Assembly: GCA_030686995.1 (NCBI GenBank)
Contig: CM060693.1
Span: 107,686,228 to 107,750,227 of the forward strand
DNA from: Artemisia argyi
Lineage: Eukaryota; Streptophyta; Magnoliopsida; Asterales; Asteraceae
Length of the DNA stretch: 64,000 bases
Direction of reading: 5' to 3'
The notes under the pieces are model-generated. The model did not search any database, was not told where the DNA came from, and worked only from the letters and a program-made list of their open reading frames with translations. Shown piece after piece: positions 13,220-26,215 of this stretch. Numbering within the stretch: position 1 is the first letter of the stretch; every line of letters begins with the position of its first letter. A program made the translations under genes and the position numbers.

Positions 13220-13891
13220 TTAATCTGAGTGCTCCCCGCATGCAGAATCATACGAAGGAGACCTATGCTCAGGAGATTCCTCAATGAACGTGTTACGTTT
13301 TGCTTCTTCCTTCCTCATTTTCTCCTCCCACTCTTGTTGAAGCATTGCTTGCTCTGCTTCAAATTCTCTCAACGTTTGTTCGCCAACTCTAATATCATAC
13401 AATTGTGTTGCATTTAAGCCAAAAGGATTATATGCCTCGTTGGCATAACCCATAAATGAGGGAGACTGTTGTTGCTCAATGCAGGTGCATTCAATGAACT
13501 TGATGCACCTAGCCCAAGTTGAGTCAATTGTTGTGAAACAGAACCATGTTGTGAAACAGAACCAACATTTTTGTTTTCTTGATAGCTCCACCTGGTTTTG
13601 TTGCTTATGTTGGTTTGTACCTGTTTGAACACAACCCTACAGCGTGTCACTAATGGCCTCATCTTTCTTGGCTTCCTCGTGCAAAAATTGGTCAATCAAA
13701 GCTTTTCATTCCGCATAAATGTCTGTGCAATTGGTGTATCGTTGTCTCATACACTCTTTTTTTGCTTTTGCAAGCTGAAACTGATTGATAACCTCAATAA
13801 TAGCCTTTTGATGATCAACATCTTCTTTATCGCATTGTTTTTGAATAAACACTTGCATTTCTTTAACGGAATGTGGCAGACGACAAGCCAT
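13220..13891 (-). pseudogene. degenerate accessory ORF of a Harbinger-type element
   Basis: Starts at ATG 13891 (MACRLPHSVKEMQVFI), about 75 bp downstream of a CTATAAATACC TATA box. The frame is broken by stops and at least one indel near 13470, then ends with NPFGLNATQLYDIRV and a glutamate-rich coiled coil (LREFEAEQAMLQQEWEEK) before a stop at 13220. The same NPFGL-plus-coiled-coil ending is found in the split ORF at 29660/58445, and both copies end next to related TIRs. This suggests one transposon-borne protein family. Its function is not known to me. Confidence 0.5.
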
Positions 13892-13962
13892 AACGGTTGT
13901 GTATTTTTTATTTATTTTTTATTAATAGTATATGGAAAGTGTGTGAAACTTGATTGTAAAGG

Positions 13963-13974
13963 TTGGTATTTATA
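13963..13974 (-). promoter_or_regulatory. TATA box of the accessory ORF
   Basis: CTATAAATACC on the minus strand, about 75 bp before ATG 13891. It supports the chosen start. Confidence 0.5.
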
Positions 13975-14079
13975 GAGGCTTTTGAATTCTAAACTGCAAA
14001 CTAGCCGTTAAGGGGGTGTTTTGAATTTTTTTTTCTTCCTAAACTAGCCGTTTAAGAACCAAGGGGGTGTTTTGAATTT

Positions 14080-14636
14080 TGTTGGGTTTAGAGATGCTGC
14101 TCAGGATGATGCAACTGCTCAAAGTGCTTAAAGGAAAAATAATCTAAGTGTCATTCTACTGCTAGTGTATTGGATACTACTTCTAGAAGTAAAGTTTCTA
14201 CTGCTGGAAGAATACTGCTGCTAGAGTAAATGATACTGCTGCTAGAGTGTTAGATTGTACTGCGAAGGAGATAACTTTGTATAATTGTTTAGATAAGTTT
14301 AGAAAAGATACTAAAAGATTTATCTTGTATAGAAAGTTATTGTAAACCGACTAGGACTCCTTAGTCTATAAAAGGAGGTTCTAAGGTTAAAGATAGAGTA
14401 CGTATCATTGTTAGAGTTGATCACTTCAAGGTTTTATAACCCTAATACTTTGGAGTATTCGTATTTAATATATTGAAGTGTTTAGTGCGATAACAACTAT
14501 GTTCATTGTTCTTCTTAAGATTAAACATAAGATTCTGCATTGTGTTTAATATTGTTTCAAGTCAGTTTCTATAGTTTAGTTGTTTTAGATTTATCTAAGA
14601 TAACTAATTGGATCAAGTGCTCAACTGAGATCAACA
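14080..14636 (+). repeat. 5' LTR of a truncated copia element
   Basis: Begins TGTTGGGTTTAG and ends GATCAACA, with a TATA box (CTATAAAAGG) near 14370. Just after it lies TGGTATTAGATC, a variant of the initiator-Met tRNA primer site TGGTATCAGAGC. No second copy of this LTR was noticed, so the element has lost its 3' part. Confidence 0.7.
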
Positions 14637-14705
14637 AGTGGTATTAGATCTTGTGATAAAGAAGAACTTGTGTTAACTCAAATCTGTTCAACAACTTCTA
14701 AAGAC

Positions 14706-16867
14706 ATGGAATTTAAATCAACACACATGGTGACTGCATCAAAGGTGCCTATGCTCAAGCCAGGAGAATATGAACTATGGAGGTTAAGAATTCAGTAGTA
14801 CATTAAGATACTTGACTACTCTATGTGGGAGGTTCTAAATGGTGATTCTTTACCTACAAAAGGTGCTGATGGGAAGCATGTGCCCATTAAATCTAATGAT
14901 GACAAGGCTCAAAGAAGGTTAGAAATCCAGACTCACAGTATTCTCATGATGGGAATACCTAATGAGTATTAGTTGAGTTTTAGTCATATTGAAGATGCTA
15001 AGTCTTTAATGGAGGCCATTGATCTAAGGTTTGGTGGGAATGAAGCTACAAAGAACTTAAGGAAAAATCTTCTGAAGCATCAATTTGAGAATTTTGTTGC
15101 CTTAAGTTTTGAAAATCTTGATGCTACTTACGACAGACTTCAAAAACTTATAAGTCAACTTGCTCTTATGCAAGCTCCTGTTCCTCAAGAAGATATAAAT
15201 CATAAGTTTCTAAGAAGTTTGGCACCTAAATGGAGTATGCATATTGTGGTTTGGAGAAAAAAAACTGACTTTGAAAAGATGACCTTGGATGATTTATACA
15301 ACAACCTAAAAAGTGTATGAATCTGAAGTCAAAGGGTTATCTAGTTCATCCTCTGGTACACAAAACCTAGCTTTTGTGTCTTCCAGCAACAAAAGTTATG
15401 GCAGCTCTGAGGAAACTCTTTCTACTGCTTATGGAATTTCTACACTAGCACTAATGTTTCTGCTGCTGGTTCTACAAATAGTGATAATATAAGTGATGAT
15501 GTTATCTGTGCTTTCTTGGCTGATCTTACTACCAGTACTCATGTAATGAATCAAGATCTGGAAAAATTGATCTTGATGATCTTGAAGAGATTGATTTGAA
15601 GTGGCAAATGGCAATGTTGACTATAAAGACAAGAAGATTTTTGAAGAAGACGCGAAGGGAGCTAAAGTTTAAAGGACAAAACAATATGGGCTTTGATAAG
15701 TCCAAGATTGAATGCTACAACTGTCAGAGAAAAGGTCACTTTGCAAGAGAATGTAGGGCACCAAAGAAGAATAGAGAAAGTTCAAGGAAGGCTACTTCTG
15801 AAGATACCAAGACTACTACAGCTTTGGCGTCTTGTGATGGTCTAGGAGATTATGATTGGAGTGATCAAGCAGAAGATGGACCCAACTTTGTTCTTATCGC
15901 TTATGCTTCTTCATCATCTGGTTCTGATTATGAGGTATCTAATGATTCTAGTTGTTCATATAATCTTGTCTAGATACTGTAGAAGAGCTTAAGTCTAGGA
16001 ATGAAAGTTTAAGAGCAGAGGTTGAGAAGTTAAAACTAGATAACTTAGGTTATAAATTTGGTATAAAAAATGTAGATCAAAGACTTAAATTTCTTAAATA
16101 GGATGAGATAGAGTATGTTTATAGGATTAATATTCTAGAAGGTGAGCTTTTTGTTAAAAACAGTGAGATAAATATACTTAATAAAAAGCTAGAACAGGCT
16201 GAACAAGAAAAAGATGCAGCTTTGGCTGAAAAAGAAAAACATGTAGTTAGAGTTGAGAAACAACAATTTGCATCTCATCTTGTGCATAAGTCTATTAAGA
16301 GTCGCTTAATGAGGAGAGGCAGTGGAATAGGATATAATGATGTAGCTCCTCCAGTTAAAAGTGCTTTTGCACCCCTTGAGAAAGAATTGTCATTTATAAG
16401 TGAACTTGATATCAAACCTGTAGGTGTATCTAGTGAGTCTAATAAAGAAACACCTAAGGTAGAAAAGATGTTTTCTGATGCACCAATCATTGAAGATTGG
16501 ATGTTTTCTGACGTCAGATAGTGATGAGGAATAGGTTGAGTCAACACTAAAGATTAAAAAGGAAGAAATTCTTAAAATAGTTGAAACTAAAGTTAAACTA
16601 GTTAAGTTTATGAAACATGTGTTTGGTGAGAAGATCTCTAGGAAGATAGTTGAATATAATGAGGAACCTAGAGAGCAACCTAGAAGGTACAATAATAGGC
16701 CAAGAGGTAACCAAATGAACTGGAACAACCTAATAACTCAAAAGTTAGGTAGTGATTTTAAGTTGGTTAATAAGGCTTGTTATAATTGTGGTAGTTTTGA
16801 GCATTTACAAGAAAAATGTTTTTACTATCAAAAACCTGTTTGGAACCAACACAGAAGGGTGAACCAC
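14706..16867 (+). pseudogene. copia gag remnant with zinc knuckles
   Basis: From ATG 14706 the frame reads like a copia capsid (PGEYELWRLRIQ, MGIPNEY, LKHQFENFVALSFENLDATYDR, FLRSLAPKWSMH) but has stops within the first 90 codons and several frameshifts. Two knuckles follow: [14 protein letters not shown] (about 15715) and CYNCGSFEHLQEKC (about 16778). Copia sequence stops abruptly after VWNQHRRVNH at about 16867, where unrelated repeats begin. No protease, integrase or reverse transcriptase is present. Confidence 0.8.
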
Positions 16868-17137
16868 ATAAAAATATACACGAAATATGACATTGAGGCT
16901 GTGACTTTTTACAAACAAACACGTTAATACTACATTACAATCAGACGGTGATGTGACTGGTAAATGAAACTTTTTTTATCACATAAAAATTTACACGAAT
17001 ATGATACACAGTCAGACAATGATGTGACAGTGATTTGACTGGTAAATGAAGCTTTTTTATCACATAAAAATCTACACGAAATATGACATTGAGGCAGTGA
17101 ATTTTTACAAACACACACGTTAATACTACATTATATA
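16866..17137 (+). repeat. direct repeat, unit about 195 bp
   Basis: Two copies of a block starting ACATAAAAATMTACACGAAA (16866 and 17061) also share GACATTGAGG and ACACGTTAATACTACATTA. Between them is a third, diverged ATAAAAATTTACACGAA. The same words (TCACATAAAAATCTACATGA, GTGATGTGAC) recur at about 29340-29530 in the same orientation. Confidence 0.7.
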
Positions 17138-17192
17138 TAACACATCAACGAAATAAAATGTACGCACATCTTCACAGTCATAAAAAAACCAA

Positions 17193-20153
17193 ATGGAAAT
17201 GAGTTCTAAAAAATTCAAATGTATCTTACATTATCATAAAATAGATCGTGGTGTCATTATTAATCCTGATGTAAAGTATTCTGGATTAGTGGAAATAGTG
17301 GTCAGTAAGTTTAATTTGAATTAGAATGACCGGGTCAATTTAAAGGTGAAACTTCCTTCACTTGACACTCGCCTCGATATACTGATGACAACGAGGTAAA
17401 CTTTTTTGTTCAATGTGCTTTAAAGTCTCCTAGTGAAATGGTATAATTGTATGTTTCTCAAACAAAAAAAATAGAAGAAACAATAACTTTTGGGTCAACC
17501 CAGCAAGTGCCAGAGTTTTATAATTTTTTTGCTCCAGTAGTAGATGAAAACATCGGCCCATCTAATGATGGTCCATCTATGAATGTTGATAAAAATGATT
17601 TTCAAAACAATGACTCTGGTTATAAAAGTGAGGCCAATTTCACAAAATCAAGGTCATCATTTGCTTTCGGTTCAGATAACGAACAAGAAGATGATTCAAA
17701 TGATAGTTTTTATGATTTAAATAAAAAACCGCAACCCGTTAACCATAAATGGACAAATTGTTTTAAGTATATGCCCGAAGCTCCTAAAATACCACTTTAC
17801 AAGTCAAACCCAATTTCTACAGAGGTTTATAATAAAGAAAATAGAGTGAAAGTCAACGAGATTTTTTTAGAAAGGGTGACTTAAATATGCAGTATAGGTT
17901 GAAATCTTTATAAGATGGTTATGAATTTGTTTCTAAAAAAAGTAATCCAACTACCTATGGCATTAAATGCGTCCATAATGAACAATGTGCATGGTTTATT
18001 AATGCGAAACGTTGGAAGAATTCAGATGTTTTTCAAATTACAAAGATGAATGATGTTCACACGTGTCCTAGAACTCAAACATATCCTAACCATCGAAATG
18101 CAAACAAAAAAGTTATTGCTCACATTATGAAAGATAAATTAGAAGATGGTAGCCGTGATTTGAAACCGAAAGATATACAAAAAGATATCATGGCACAATA
18201 TAAAACATCTATATCTTACAAACAAGCATGGAGAGGGAAGGATTATGGGTTACAAACGTTAAGAGGTTCACCATTAGAATCGTTTGAAATGCTACCGTAT
18301 TACTGTTACAACTTAGAAAAAAAACACAGGGACGGTCACACGAATCAAGAAAAAAATGTAGGAGTTTTTGAAATTTTATTCATTGCCATTGATGCATCGG
18401 TAAGTCTTGTTATTTTTTTTTTTTATATTTTTACTAATATATTTTTTTATAAATAGATGACAACATATTTGCTATAATGATTGTAAAAATTGTTTATATT
18501 CAGTTGCGCACGTTTCAGAACCATCTTCGCCCAATACTTATAGTGGACGGGAAACATTTAATGGGTGTTTACATGGGTACCAATTTGCAAGCTGTAGGGA
18601 TGGACGGAAACAACCAAATTGTGCCAATTGCTTACGGTATATACAGAGGGGAGACTGGAGATTGTTGGTCATGGTGGATGTCAGTACTTAAAGAGTGCGT
18701 AGACGATAACCGCAATATGGTTATCATATATGATAGGCATCCTGCAATAGCTTTTATCATTAAGGAATGAGTTTTCGTCGGCGTTTCATGGTATATGTTG
18801 TTGTCATCTAATGATGAACCTTAAACTGAAAAATAAAAAGGTTAAAGGTCTATACTAGAGAATATGCAAAGCGTATTCACCAGATGAGTGGCAGAAAAAT
18901 GAACATATTCCTGTCTGTTCAACCTGACGCCCACCAGAAGCTAATGGAGGCTGATCCTACACGTTGGTCTAGAGTGCATTGCCCACGTACTCGTTACAAT
19001 TACTGTACATCTAACAGTGTCGAGTCTCTTAATTCTTGTATTGTAAAGTACATAAACCTACCATTCACAATGTTGACCGACACGTATTGAGATATGGTGC
19101 AGAAGTGGTATTTTAACCGTCGCAAAGCTGCAGATGTTTATTGCTTAAAAAATAAAGTATATATTAAACGTGTGACTTGATAATTAATTAATATTCACGT
19201 TTTTTTGTAGCAAAAATGAAGTACGAAATCACAGATTGGGGAGCAGATAAGGTGGAAAAAAGAAAAAGGAAAAGCGTCAGATGGGTTGTATACGGAATTA
19301 ACCAATTTCAGTATCAAGTTTCGCATGGGCAATATAACTGTGAAGTGAACTTAACGACCGCTGAATGTGAATGTCAGAAATGGCAGCTATCCGGGATACC
19401 ATGTGGTCACGTTATTTCTGTTGCTAGGTTTTTGGGTCTAACAGATTGTGTCCAATATGTACAAGACTGGTTTAAAAAGGAAAAATGTTAAGCAACCTAC
19501 GCGAAGTCAATTCAATTTTCTGGCAATTTTAACGAATGGGAGTATCCAAGCCATATACATCCTGTTACTCCACCAAACATGGACAACCCTCAGCCAGGTC
19601 GTCCAAAAAATACAAACCATATACCATCACAAGGTGAGGAACCAACTACTATACATTGTGCCAGGTGCAATGAAGTCGGGCACACTCATCAGCATTGCAA
19701 AAAAAATCATTCATCCCTGATCCGCCTGTACGCAAAGATAAAGAAAAGCATCAAGAATTTTCAACGGATGAGCAACCATATGGTCAAAAATCATACCCTT
19801 GGCAAGCCTATGGCCAAAACTCATACCCTTGGCAACCATATGGTGAAAACACATACCCCACAAACCATTATGATCAAAACCAATACAACACGCAAACATT
19901 CGTTCATAACCAGTACGCGTTACAAAGTTACTACCATGACGCATACCCATCACAATAATATGATCAAAACACGAATGCATCATAAGCATATGATCAACAT
20001 TACACACAACCATCATTTAAAATGTCTCAACAAAACCAAACACAAACACTTCAAAATGATCATCAATACCCGTCTCATATGTATCAGCAATACAATTCCC
20101 ATCAATACACCTCTCAACATCTAGAAGATCATCACACGCAGGGATTCAAGTAG
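17193..20153 (+). pseudogene. Mutator-like (MULE) transposase gene, decayed
   Basis: Blocks in order: a degenerate N-terminus from ATG 17193; an acidic region (17447-17884); a MuDR-type DNA-binding region (YGIKCVHNEQCAWFINAKRW, MNDVHTCPRT, about 17940-18240); an intron-like gap; a MULE DDE region (RPILIVDGKHLMG, AVGMDGNNQIVPIAYG, IIYDRHPAI, 18500-18770); broken sequence to 19090; a SWIM finger (CECQKWQLSGIPCGHVI, 19360-19425); a CCHC knuckle (CARCNEVGHTHQHC, about 19660); and a Q/Y-rich tail. At least six stops or frameshifts make it non-functional. Such proteins bind TIRs and move Mutator elements. The Athila-like element at 20438 landed just downstream. Confidence 0.85.
19770..19960 (+). 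repeat. PYGQNSYPWQ-type repeats in the MULE tail
   Basis: The C-terminal tail repeats a unit of about ten residues, P-Y-G-Q-x-S-Y-P-W-Q, three times and then drifts into Q/Y/N-rich sequence. This is a low-complexity, prion-like composition. Confidence 0.7.
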
Positions 20154-20437
20154 CTGGTTTCATCACCTTGGTTTTTAAGAAAGTATAACGGTTTATGTGT
20201 TTTTAATATTTCCTAGTTACTCTGTAATGTACTTTACGTATCCTGTAATACATTCCATTTTTTAATGTTGCTAGATAAATGTTGCCGTACTTTCCTGAAC
20301 AAAAAGGTGTAATTACAATTCATTTACACAGTTGAACCGGTCAAGCTAGACACATTCACATGATTTGAAAATTCTATAACTTTTTAGCCGTTATGTTGAC
20401 CAATTGTAAATCTGTGAAACACACTTGCAAACACTAC

Positions 20438-22168
20438 TGATGTAGGATTTCTGACCAGGTTTTACTATTTGTAAAGTCTCGTTTCTACCCTAGATCTACC
20501 TTATGCACTAACGGACAGAGAATTCGGTCGTGTGTAGGCTAGTAATGGTAACTCCGAGGTCGTCCCAAGAGCTATGTGGTGCAAATTATATCTAAGTCTA
20601 ATGTCACTAATTAAAATTGAATTAAAAGTAGGAATGGTTGATTGATTGTTTAAACGAAACGAATTGAAAATAAAAGCAATTAAAAGTAAAGTTGTGAGCA
20701 GTAGGAGAGGAATGTGCTAACCTAATTACTCCTCCTATATCGCTTATGATCATGTCTCCTATTAAACTAATCTTATGCTTTAGGTGGGGCGGACATATAT
20801 CGCTAGGTTCATATGGTCAAGTTTCCAAGCCTATCTCCCCTGAATCCTGCCGGGAACCACAGGCACTACCCCATGCTAGTAAGCCGACGTACGGTAGACG
20901 AGTTTGAGTCATTAAGTGCCACTACATGCTAGACTTATCTTCAATGGCCCATTGTCACGATCATAGGCCATTCTTTAATTACTTAAGTACCTCCACTTGT
21001 AAGGTGATCTTATGGTCAATTCGCACACAAGGCAATATGGTCAGTTGTCATCCCTCCCATTTCATTGCAATCTATCAGGCTAGTATCCTACAGTCAATTC
21101 TTCTAGCCTAATAAATGGACTGAGGTATCAAGTCAATCACATCTAGCGTAATAGATACAATACAATACTACCGGAACAAGGTTCATAAGACAAACTAAGC
21201 ATGCACACACGTAAAAGCATTAAGAAAAGTACGAAAACATAATTAAACCAATAAAGGAATCATAATTAGGCTAGAACCAGAGGTGCTTAGCCGATCATAT
21301 TAAATTGAACACTCGAAATCATGTTTATACAAGCCATTAATTCGAAATGTAAAAGTAAATATGAAATGCTAAAACTTATGGAAGGTAACGTGATTTCTCC
21401 CTTGGAAAGGCTCCGTATACTGCTGTAAAAGGGCCTCCTAAAAGCTCCCAACGATCTCTGACTTTGTGTGTGAGAAAGTTGTATGACAAATGCAGAAATT
21501 AGGGTTGTATTTATAGGCTCGATCAAAGCTACAGCGTAACCGAGAAATGTGTTACGCTGTAGCTAGTGTAATCTTATCCAGATCTGATGGTTATGGCGTA
21601 GTTGATAAATTGTTACGCCGTAACAAGGATATAGGGTTTCATCTACGTCGTAGTCTTCATGTGCGTTACGCCGTAGCTAAATTCTCGGATCTAAGATTAC
21701 TTCTGTAGTCGTTGTTACGCCGTAATCCTAAAGTTGAGTTATGCCGCAAGTTAAATAATGAGCTTGGACTACTTTCGTACACGTTGCTACGCCGTAATTC
21801 CAGAGTGATGTTACGGCGTAGTCTTCCAATCTGAGGATTCATTAAGACTTGAATATGTTACAGCGTAAACCATAGATTTGGTTACGCCGTAACTCTTGGT
21901 CCACGTTTGATTTTGGTCTTCTTAGTTGAATTCCTTGCTATGGCGTAATTGAGAGATGATGTTACGCCGTAGCTTCTTCCAGCATACTTGGATTTGTATA
22001 TCTTTGCACGTTCTTTCCATTTTCCTCGTCTCATTAGCTCATATGCTCACTTGTAACTTGAATACAAAATATAAAGAAATCAAAGTATATATCCATATAA
22101 TATGTATAATACATGAGCATAATAGGAGGAAATTGACACTTAAATATCAGGATTATTTTATGTCATCA
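20438..22168 (-). repeat. 3' LTR of the Athila-like element
   Basis: 1731 bp. Contains about 14 copies of a TACGCCGTA-like word between 21530 and 21975, and a minus-strand TATA box (CTATAAATAC, about 21507). Matches 27018-28748. Confidence 0.95.
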
Positions 22169-24374
22169 AATACCCCCCCCCCCCCCACACTTGAACTCTA
22201 CTTGCCCTCAAGTAGACCTTATTAGAAGTATTATCAAAAAGATATCCCCCAATATTACTCGGGAAATCTGAATTTAAAATTATCCTATGCTAGAATTTCA
22301 CGAAGCCGACGACCTCACGAAAAGGGGAACAAACACTCACTCTCCCTATATTCTAAGTGTCAATTTTCGGGGTGATTACTCATTGCTCAGTCATAGTATG
22401 TATTCTATCATAGGCTTGGCAGTTACATAAAACTCCACCACTAGAGCTAAGGTCAAAACAACTCTTGAAGGCAACATTGGGTGAACATATATGAGGTTAA
22501 GGGTGTAGTGTCGTTACTAACATGCTACGGCAAAAGCGACAAAGGCATTGATACATGACCGGAACGTCGGGCAAGACACCAATTCCTGCTCAATTCCTTC
22601 ACCTAAGCATGATTCACGACTAAAGGGTAGGAATAGACATGGGATTCCACAAAATGGGTGTAAAATGAAAAATAACAAGCAAATAGTCTAAGCCTACAAC
22701 TAAGTCATCACTATTTACCGTTCGCCCAAGGTCTAAACTTTGAAACGCTAGAACTAGATCATAGCAAGTAGATGTGCCATTAGAGGACGTCATTATGGGC
22801 ACATAACTTGGTCTTCATGTTGGTGTAGAAACAATCACCAACTCATATCTTCAAATGTGACCGAAGTGGCCTCTTCGATGCTAAATCTTGATGAGCTTAT
22901 AATCAAGGTGCTATACAAGGCGCACCATTTATTTAAACTATCTAGATACAGAATTTCACATTTTATTTTTAATCATAATTAAAAATATATACATCCCCCC
23001 CCCCCCCACTTGAGATGAACAATATATGAGGATTTGGGGGGTCTTCGAATGATCTTCAATGATTAGTCTTTGATGTAGGCGTGATTCCTGAATTCTTCCA
23101 CTTAGACCTCGAACTAGGGCAGACAATGACTTCCCAATCATAGACTAGACTACACGGTAGGCTAAGGTGTATTGGTGTATCGAAACAATATATGAGGGTA
23201 AGAAACGAAAGGAATGGCTCAAAAGGGTATACTAGAGGTATCTTGCACTAAAAATGAGTGCAACAAAAGGGTTTACACGGGGGTCGAGAAGTCGAGGTGA
23301 CTAATCGATAAACACACAAATATAAGGCAATTTGGGTGATAATCCTAAAACATTGCCTTCTAAAATTGTCCCTTCCAAATGTGTCTAGCACATTACTCGT
23401 CTATGGTCTCGAAATGATGTAAAAGCCAAGTTCTAAAGTCTACAAAACTACCGGCGCACTCAATATTTAGGTGGATTTGGGGTAAATCAATGGTATGGGA
23501 ATTCAGGGGTTAAATGTGCTCGGCTAAGGTCTATTCTAGTTCGGTTAAGAAAAACATGTCAAAAGTTTTAAAAATGGCAAAAATTTTCAAAATAAACTAG
23601 AAAAATGAGGACAAAATAAAGTTCAAGATAATTCTACTCCTGTCCCCCCACTTGAAATGTACAAAGTCCTTTTTGTACTAAAAATTAAGTAAATGTGATG
23701 AGAAGGTAGAATTAGAGCGAGAACTTCCCTGAAATTTGCTCCATAAATGAAAGAAGGATCACGAGAAGTCTTCGTGCCTTCAACTAGCCTCCATGAGCAA
23801 ACTTCATATCCCTGAAATCACGACACTACCACAAGCATAAATCTATAAAAACAAAAATAAAAACTAGAAAATCCTAACTCACTTTCGTAGGAATCACGGT
23901 TGCATTTAGCATATGCAACAAGCCTTTTAAACCACTTGGTGTCCCAAGTGGACGAGTTTAGTCTCGTGAGGGTTTACAGGGAACATACCCACAAAGTTCA
24001 TTTAGTTACTAATACAAGTTTAGTATGTTTGAAAATATTTTGAGGAATACACCTCGGAGAGGTGTTACGGCGTAGTCATGGAATTGAGCTACGCCTTAAT
24101 TAGTACAAAACCTGGAGTTATCAGCTGTGCACGGGGGGTTACAGCGTGGTCGTAAGACTGAGTTATGCCGTAACTACTGATCCGAGAGCATCAGTTTCTG
24201 CAGTAAACATATTATCTCATTCCTTCATGCTCTAATTCCTGAAAAAAATATAAAACAAACATATAAACCAACAAAAATAAAGAAAAAGAAAGAAAGGGAT
24301 AATACGGGTTGTCTTCCGTAAGAGCACTTTTGTTTATTAACGAGTCTTTAAGTAAAACTCATTCCCACGGGTAA
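22169..24374 (-). other. noncoding 3' part of the Athila-like element with polypurine-like tracts
   Basis: No supported ORF. Three G-runs on the minus strand share TCAAGTGNGGGGG: beside the 3' LTR (about 22173-22196, the likely polypurine tract), about 22996-23013, and about 23644-23656. Four further TACGCCGTA-like words lie at about 24064-24176. Confidence 0.7.
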
Positions 24375-24737
24375 TCACGTGGGTAGTCGGGCTAGAACTC
24401 CCGACCTCTTGTCCTTTGAAGTGTTCGGTTTTTCCCACACTGTTGGTGCCACATACTGTGCTAACCTAAGCCGATCACTTCTAAGGAAGTTTGCCTTTGC
24501 CCATTCGTTGCGATGATGCATTTCGTCCTGAATACTCAACTGAATCTCTCCAAATGTAACCTTTAACCAGGTTCCAAATGATATTCCTCGGTAACCGGCT
24601 TCATATCTCTTTGACTCGTTAAAACATGCCCATTTATATCTCTTTACCACATCCCCATGAATAAGCTCGCCTCCATTACATTTCTTTCGTAATGGGTCAA
24701 ACGTGGGCAAAGCTTGCGTGGACCCGTTTTCTATCAT
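24375..24737 (-). CDS. short downstream ORF of the Athila-like element, function unknown
   Basis: 120 residues starting MIENGSTQALPTFDPLRKK. Its ATG overlaps the stop of the protease ORF (TAATG), an arrangement that could allow re-initiation. It contains one tryptophan- and arginine-rich stretch and no domain I recognise. It replaces the place where pol would begin and is intact, which may mean it has been kept. Confidence 0.5.
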   Translation of the reverse strand: MIENGSTQALPTFDPLRKKCNGGELIHGDVVKRYKWACFNESKRYEAGYRGISFGTWLKVTFGEIQLSIQDEMHHRNEWAKANFLRSDRLRLAQYVAPTVWEKPNTSKDKRSGVLARLPT

Positions 24738-26215
24738 TAATGCCGGTTTACAAAAATGGCGTGTCCAATCGACTTTTCTTCAAAGTTAACACTATTACGG
24801 TAATTCTGATCCCATAGTCTTCGATCGAAATTTGAGTCTTCATAGCATGACCAGATTCTTGCTTCCCTTTTCAGTTGTCTCAACCTTATGCGCCCACCCC
24901 CGTTACAAAAATTTGTACTAGGACAATATGAAGGCATACATAACTTCCCATTATTAGCAAAAGCTATAGGATCACAACAATGCTGTAGCACAGTAACTGT
25001 TATAGGAACTTTATCTCCCCAGGGCGTGAGCGGGGGGTCATCATCATCCACTTCCTCTTCAGACGATTCCTCATCAGAAACAACCTCATGTGCATATTTT
25101 AAACATAACAGAGTAATGTAATTGCAGATATCTTCTGAAACTCCAAGCGTGATGGGGGAAGTTTCCACGTTCACAATATTAGTCGTGCATGAACTGGCTA
25201 TATCCTTAACTCCCTTCACCGAAAACTTATTCATCTTGAATATAATTCTTTCATCATAGACTCCCAATGAGATTTCTTTCATAAAAACGTCGATTCGAGC
25301 TCGTGCAGTGGCAAGGAAAGGTCTCCCAAGGATTAAGTCTTCATTCGGAGTATTTGCCATGTCAATGACAACAAAGTCTACGGGGAATAGAAAATGGTCA
25401 ATCTTCACAATAACATTGTCAACAACACCAACTGGAGTGGCTCTAGTCATATTGGCCATTTTAATAACCAAATTTGTTTTCTCGAGGCTTATCATTTTTA
25501 AAGCTAAAAATAAAGACAATGGCATGACGTTAATGTTCGATCCCAAATCTGCCAGTGTTGTCAAACTAGACTTCCCAATTGAGCATGGAAGGGCAAAACT
25601 CTCCGAACTATCTTCTTTATTTGGCATCTGCACTGGCGCTTCTTCTTGTGGTTTAGTGTTTTCTTGCATATGAAAGTCTCCAAATGGTGCATAGTGAAAT
25701 TTATCCCATGAATCGTCAATCTCATCTTTAGACACAAGAGCCATGCATGTTCTAACATACTTGCTTTTTTGCATCTTGCGTTTATGCATTTCATCACTAA
25801 GCTTTCCAATCATAGATTCAAGGTTTTTAAGAGACTCGTCATGACTGACTAAGCTTTTATTTGTGCTTTCTTGAAATTCCATCAACCAATCATCTTGTTC
25901 TTTTTGTTTCTTAGTTGATTCTTCCAAATACCTGGTGATAGTTTCTTCTAATTTAGATCTTCTCTCTCCGTAAGGAGTTCGGTTGGAATACCCTGGCGGT
26001 CCTACTCGATACCCATTATTATTATTTCCTTGAAAAGGTCTTCCATCACCGTACTTGATCTCTTGAACCTTTTGCTCTTCTTCAGTTAATGGGCAATCCT
26101 TCGCAAGGTGAGCTCCATCGCAAATATCCCATCCAACTTGGATGGCGTGAACGCTTTCCTTGAGTTTCTTCATTTCCCTGCCTACATTCTCAAGTTTGTT
26201 AGTAAGAGCGTTCAA
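24737..26215 (-). CDS. Athila-like zinc knuckle and aspartic protease ORF
   Basis: 492 codons. An N-terminal coiled region (LENVGREMKKLKESVHAIQ) is followed by a CCHC-like knuckle (CDGAHLAKDCP preceded by WDI; the first Cys appears to be missing), then a retropepsin: DLGSNINVMP active site near residue 220 and LILGRPFLATA near residue 290. After the protease comes a cysteine-rich tail (HCCDPIAFANNGKLC) rather than reverse transcriptase. It joins gag only through a one-base frame change at 26212-26215, which could be a mutation or a frameshift site. It would process Gag inside the particle. Confidence 0.8.
   Translation of the reverse strand: MNALTNKLENVGREMKKLKESVHAIQVGWDICDGAHLAKDCPLTEEEQKVQEIKYGDGRPFQGNNNNGYRVGPPGYSNRTPYGERRSKLEETITRYLEESTKKQKEQDDWLMEFQESTNKSLVSHDESLKNLESMIGKLSDEMHKRKMQKSKYVRTCMALVSKDEIDDSWDKFHYAPFGDFHMQENTKPQEEAPVQMPNKEDSSESFALPCSIGKSSLTTLADLGSNINVMPLSLFLALKMISLEKTNLVIKMANMTRATPVGVVDNVIVKIDHFLFPVDFVVIDMANTPNEDLILGRPFLATARARIDVFMKEISLGVYDERIIFKMNKFSVKGVKDIASSCTTNIVNVETSPITLGVSEDICNYITLLCLKYAHEVVSDEESSEEEVDDDDPPLTPWGDKVPITVTVLQHCCDPIAFANNGKLCMPSYCPSTNFCNGGGRIRLRQLKREARIWSCYEDSNFDRRLWDQNYRNSVNFEEKSIGHAIFVNRH

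Noticed and set aside
24888..25673. Plus-strand ORFs opposite the Athila-like protease
   Set aside because: They mirror the codon structure of the minus-strand protease ORF and have no family features.
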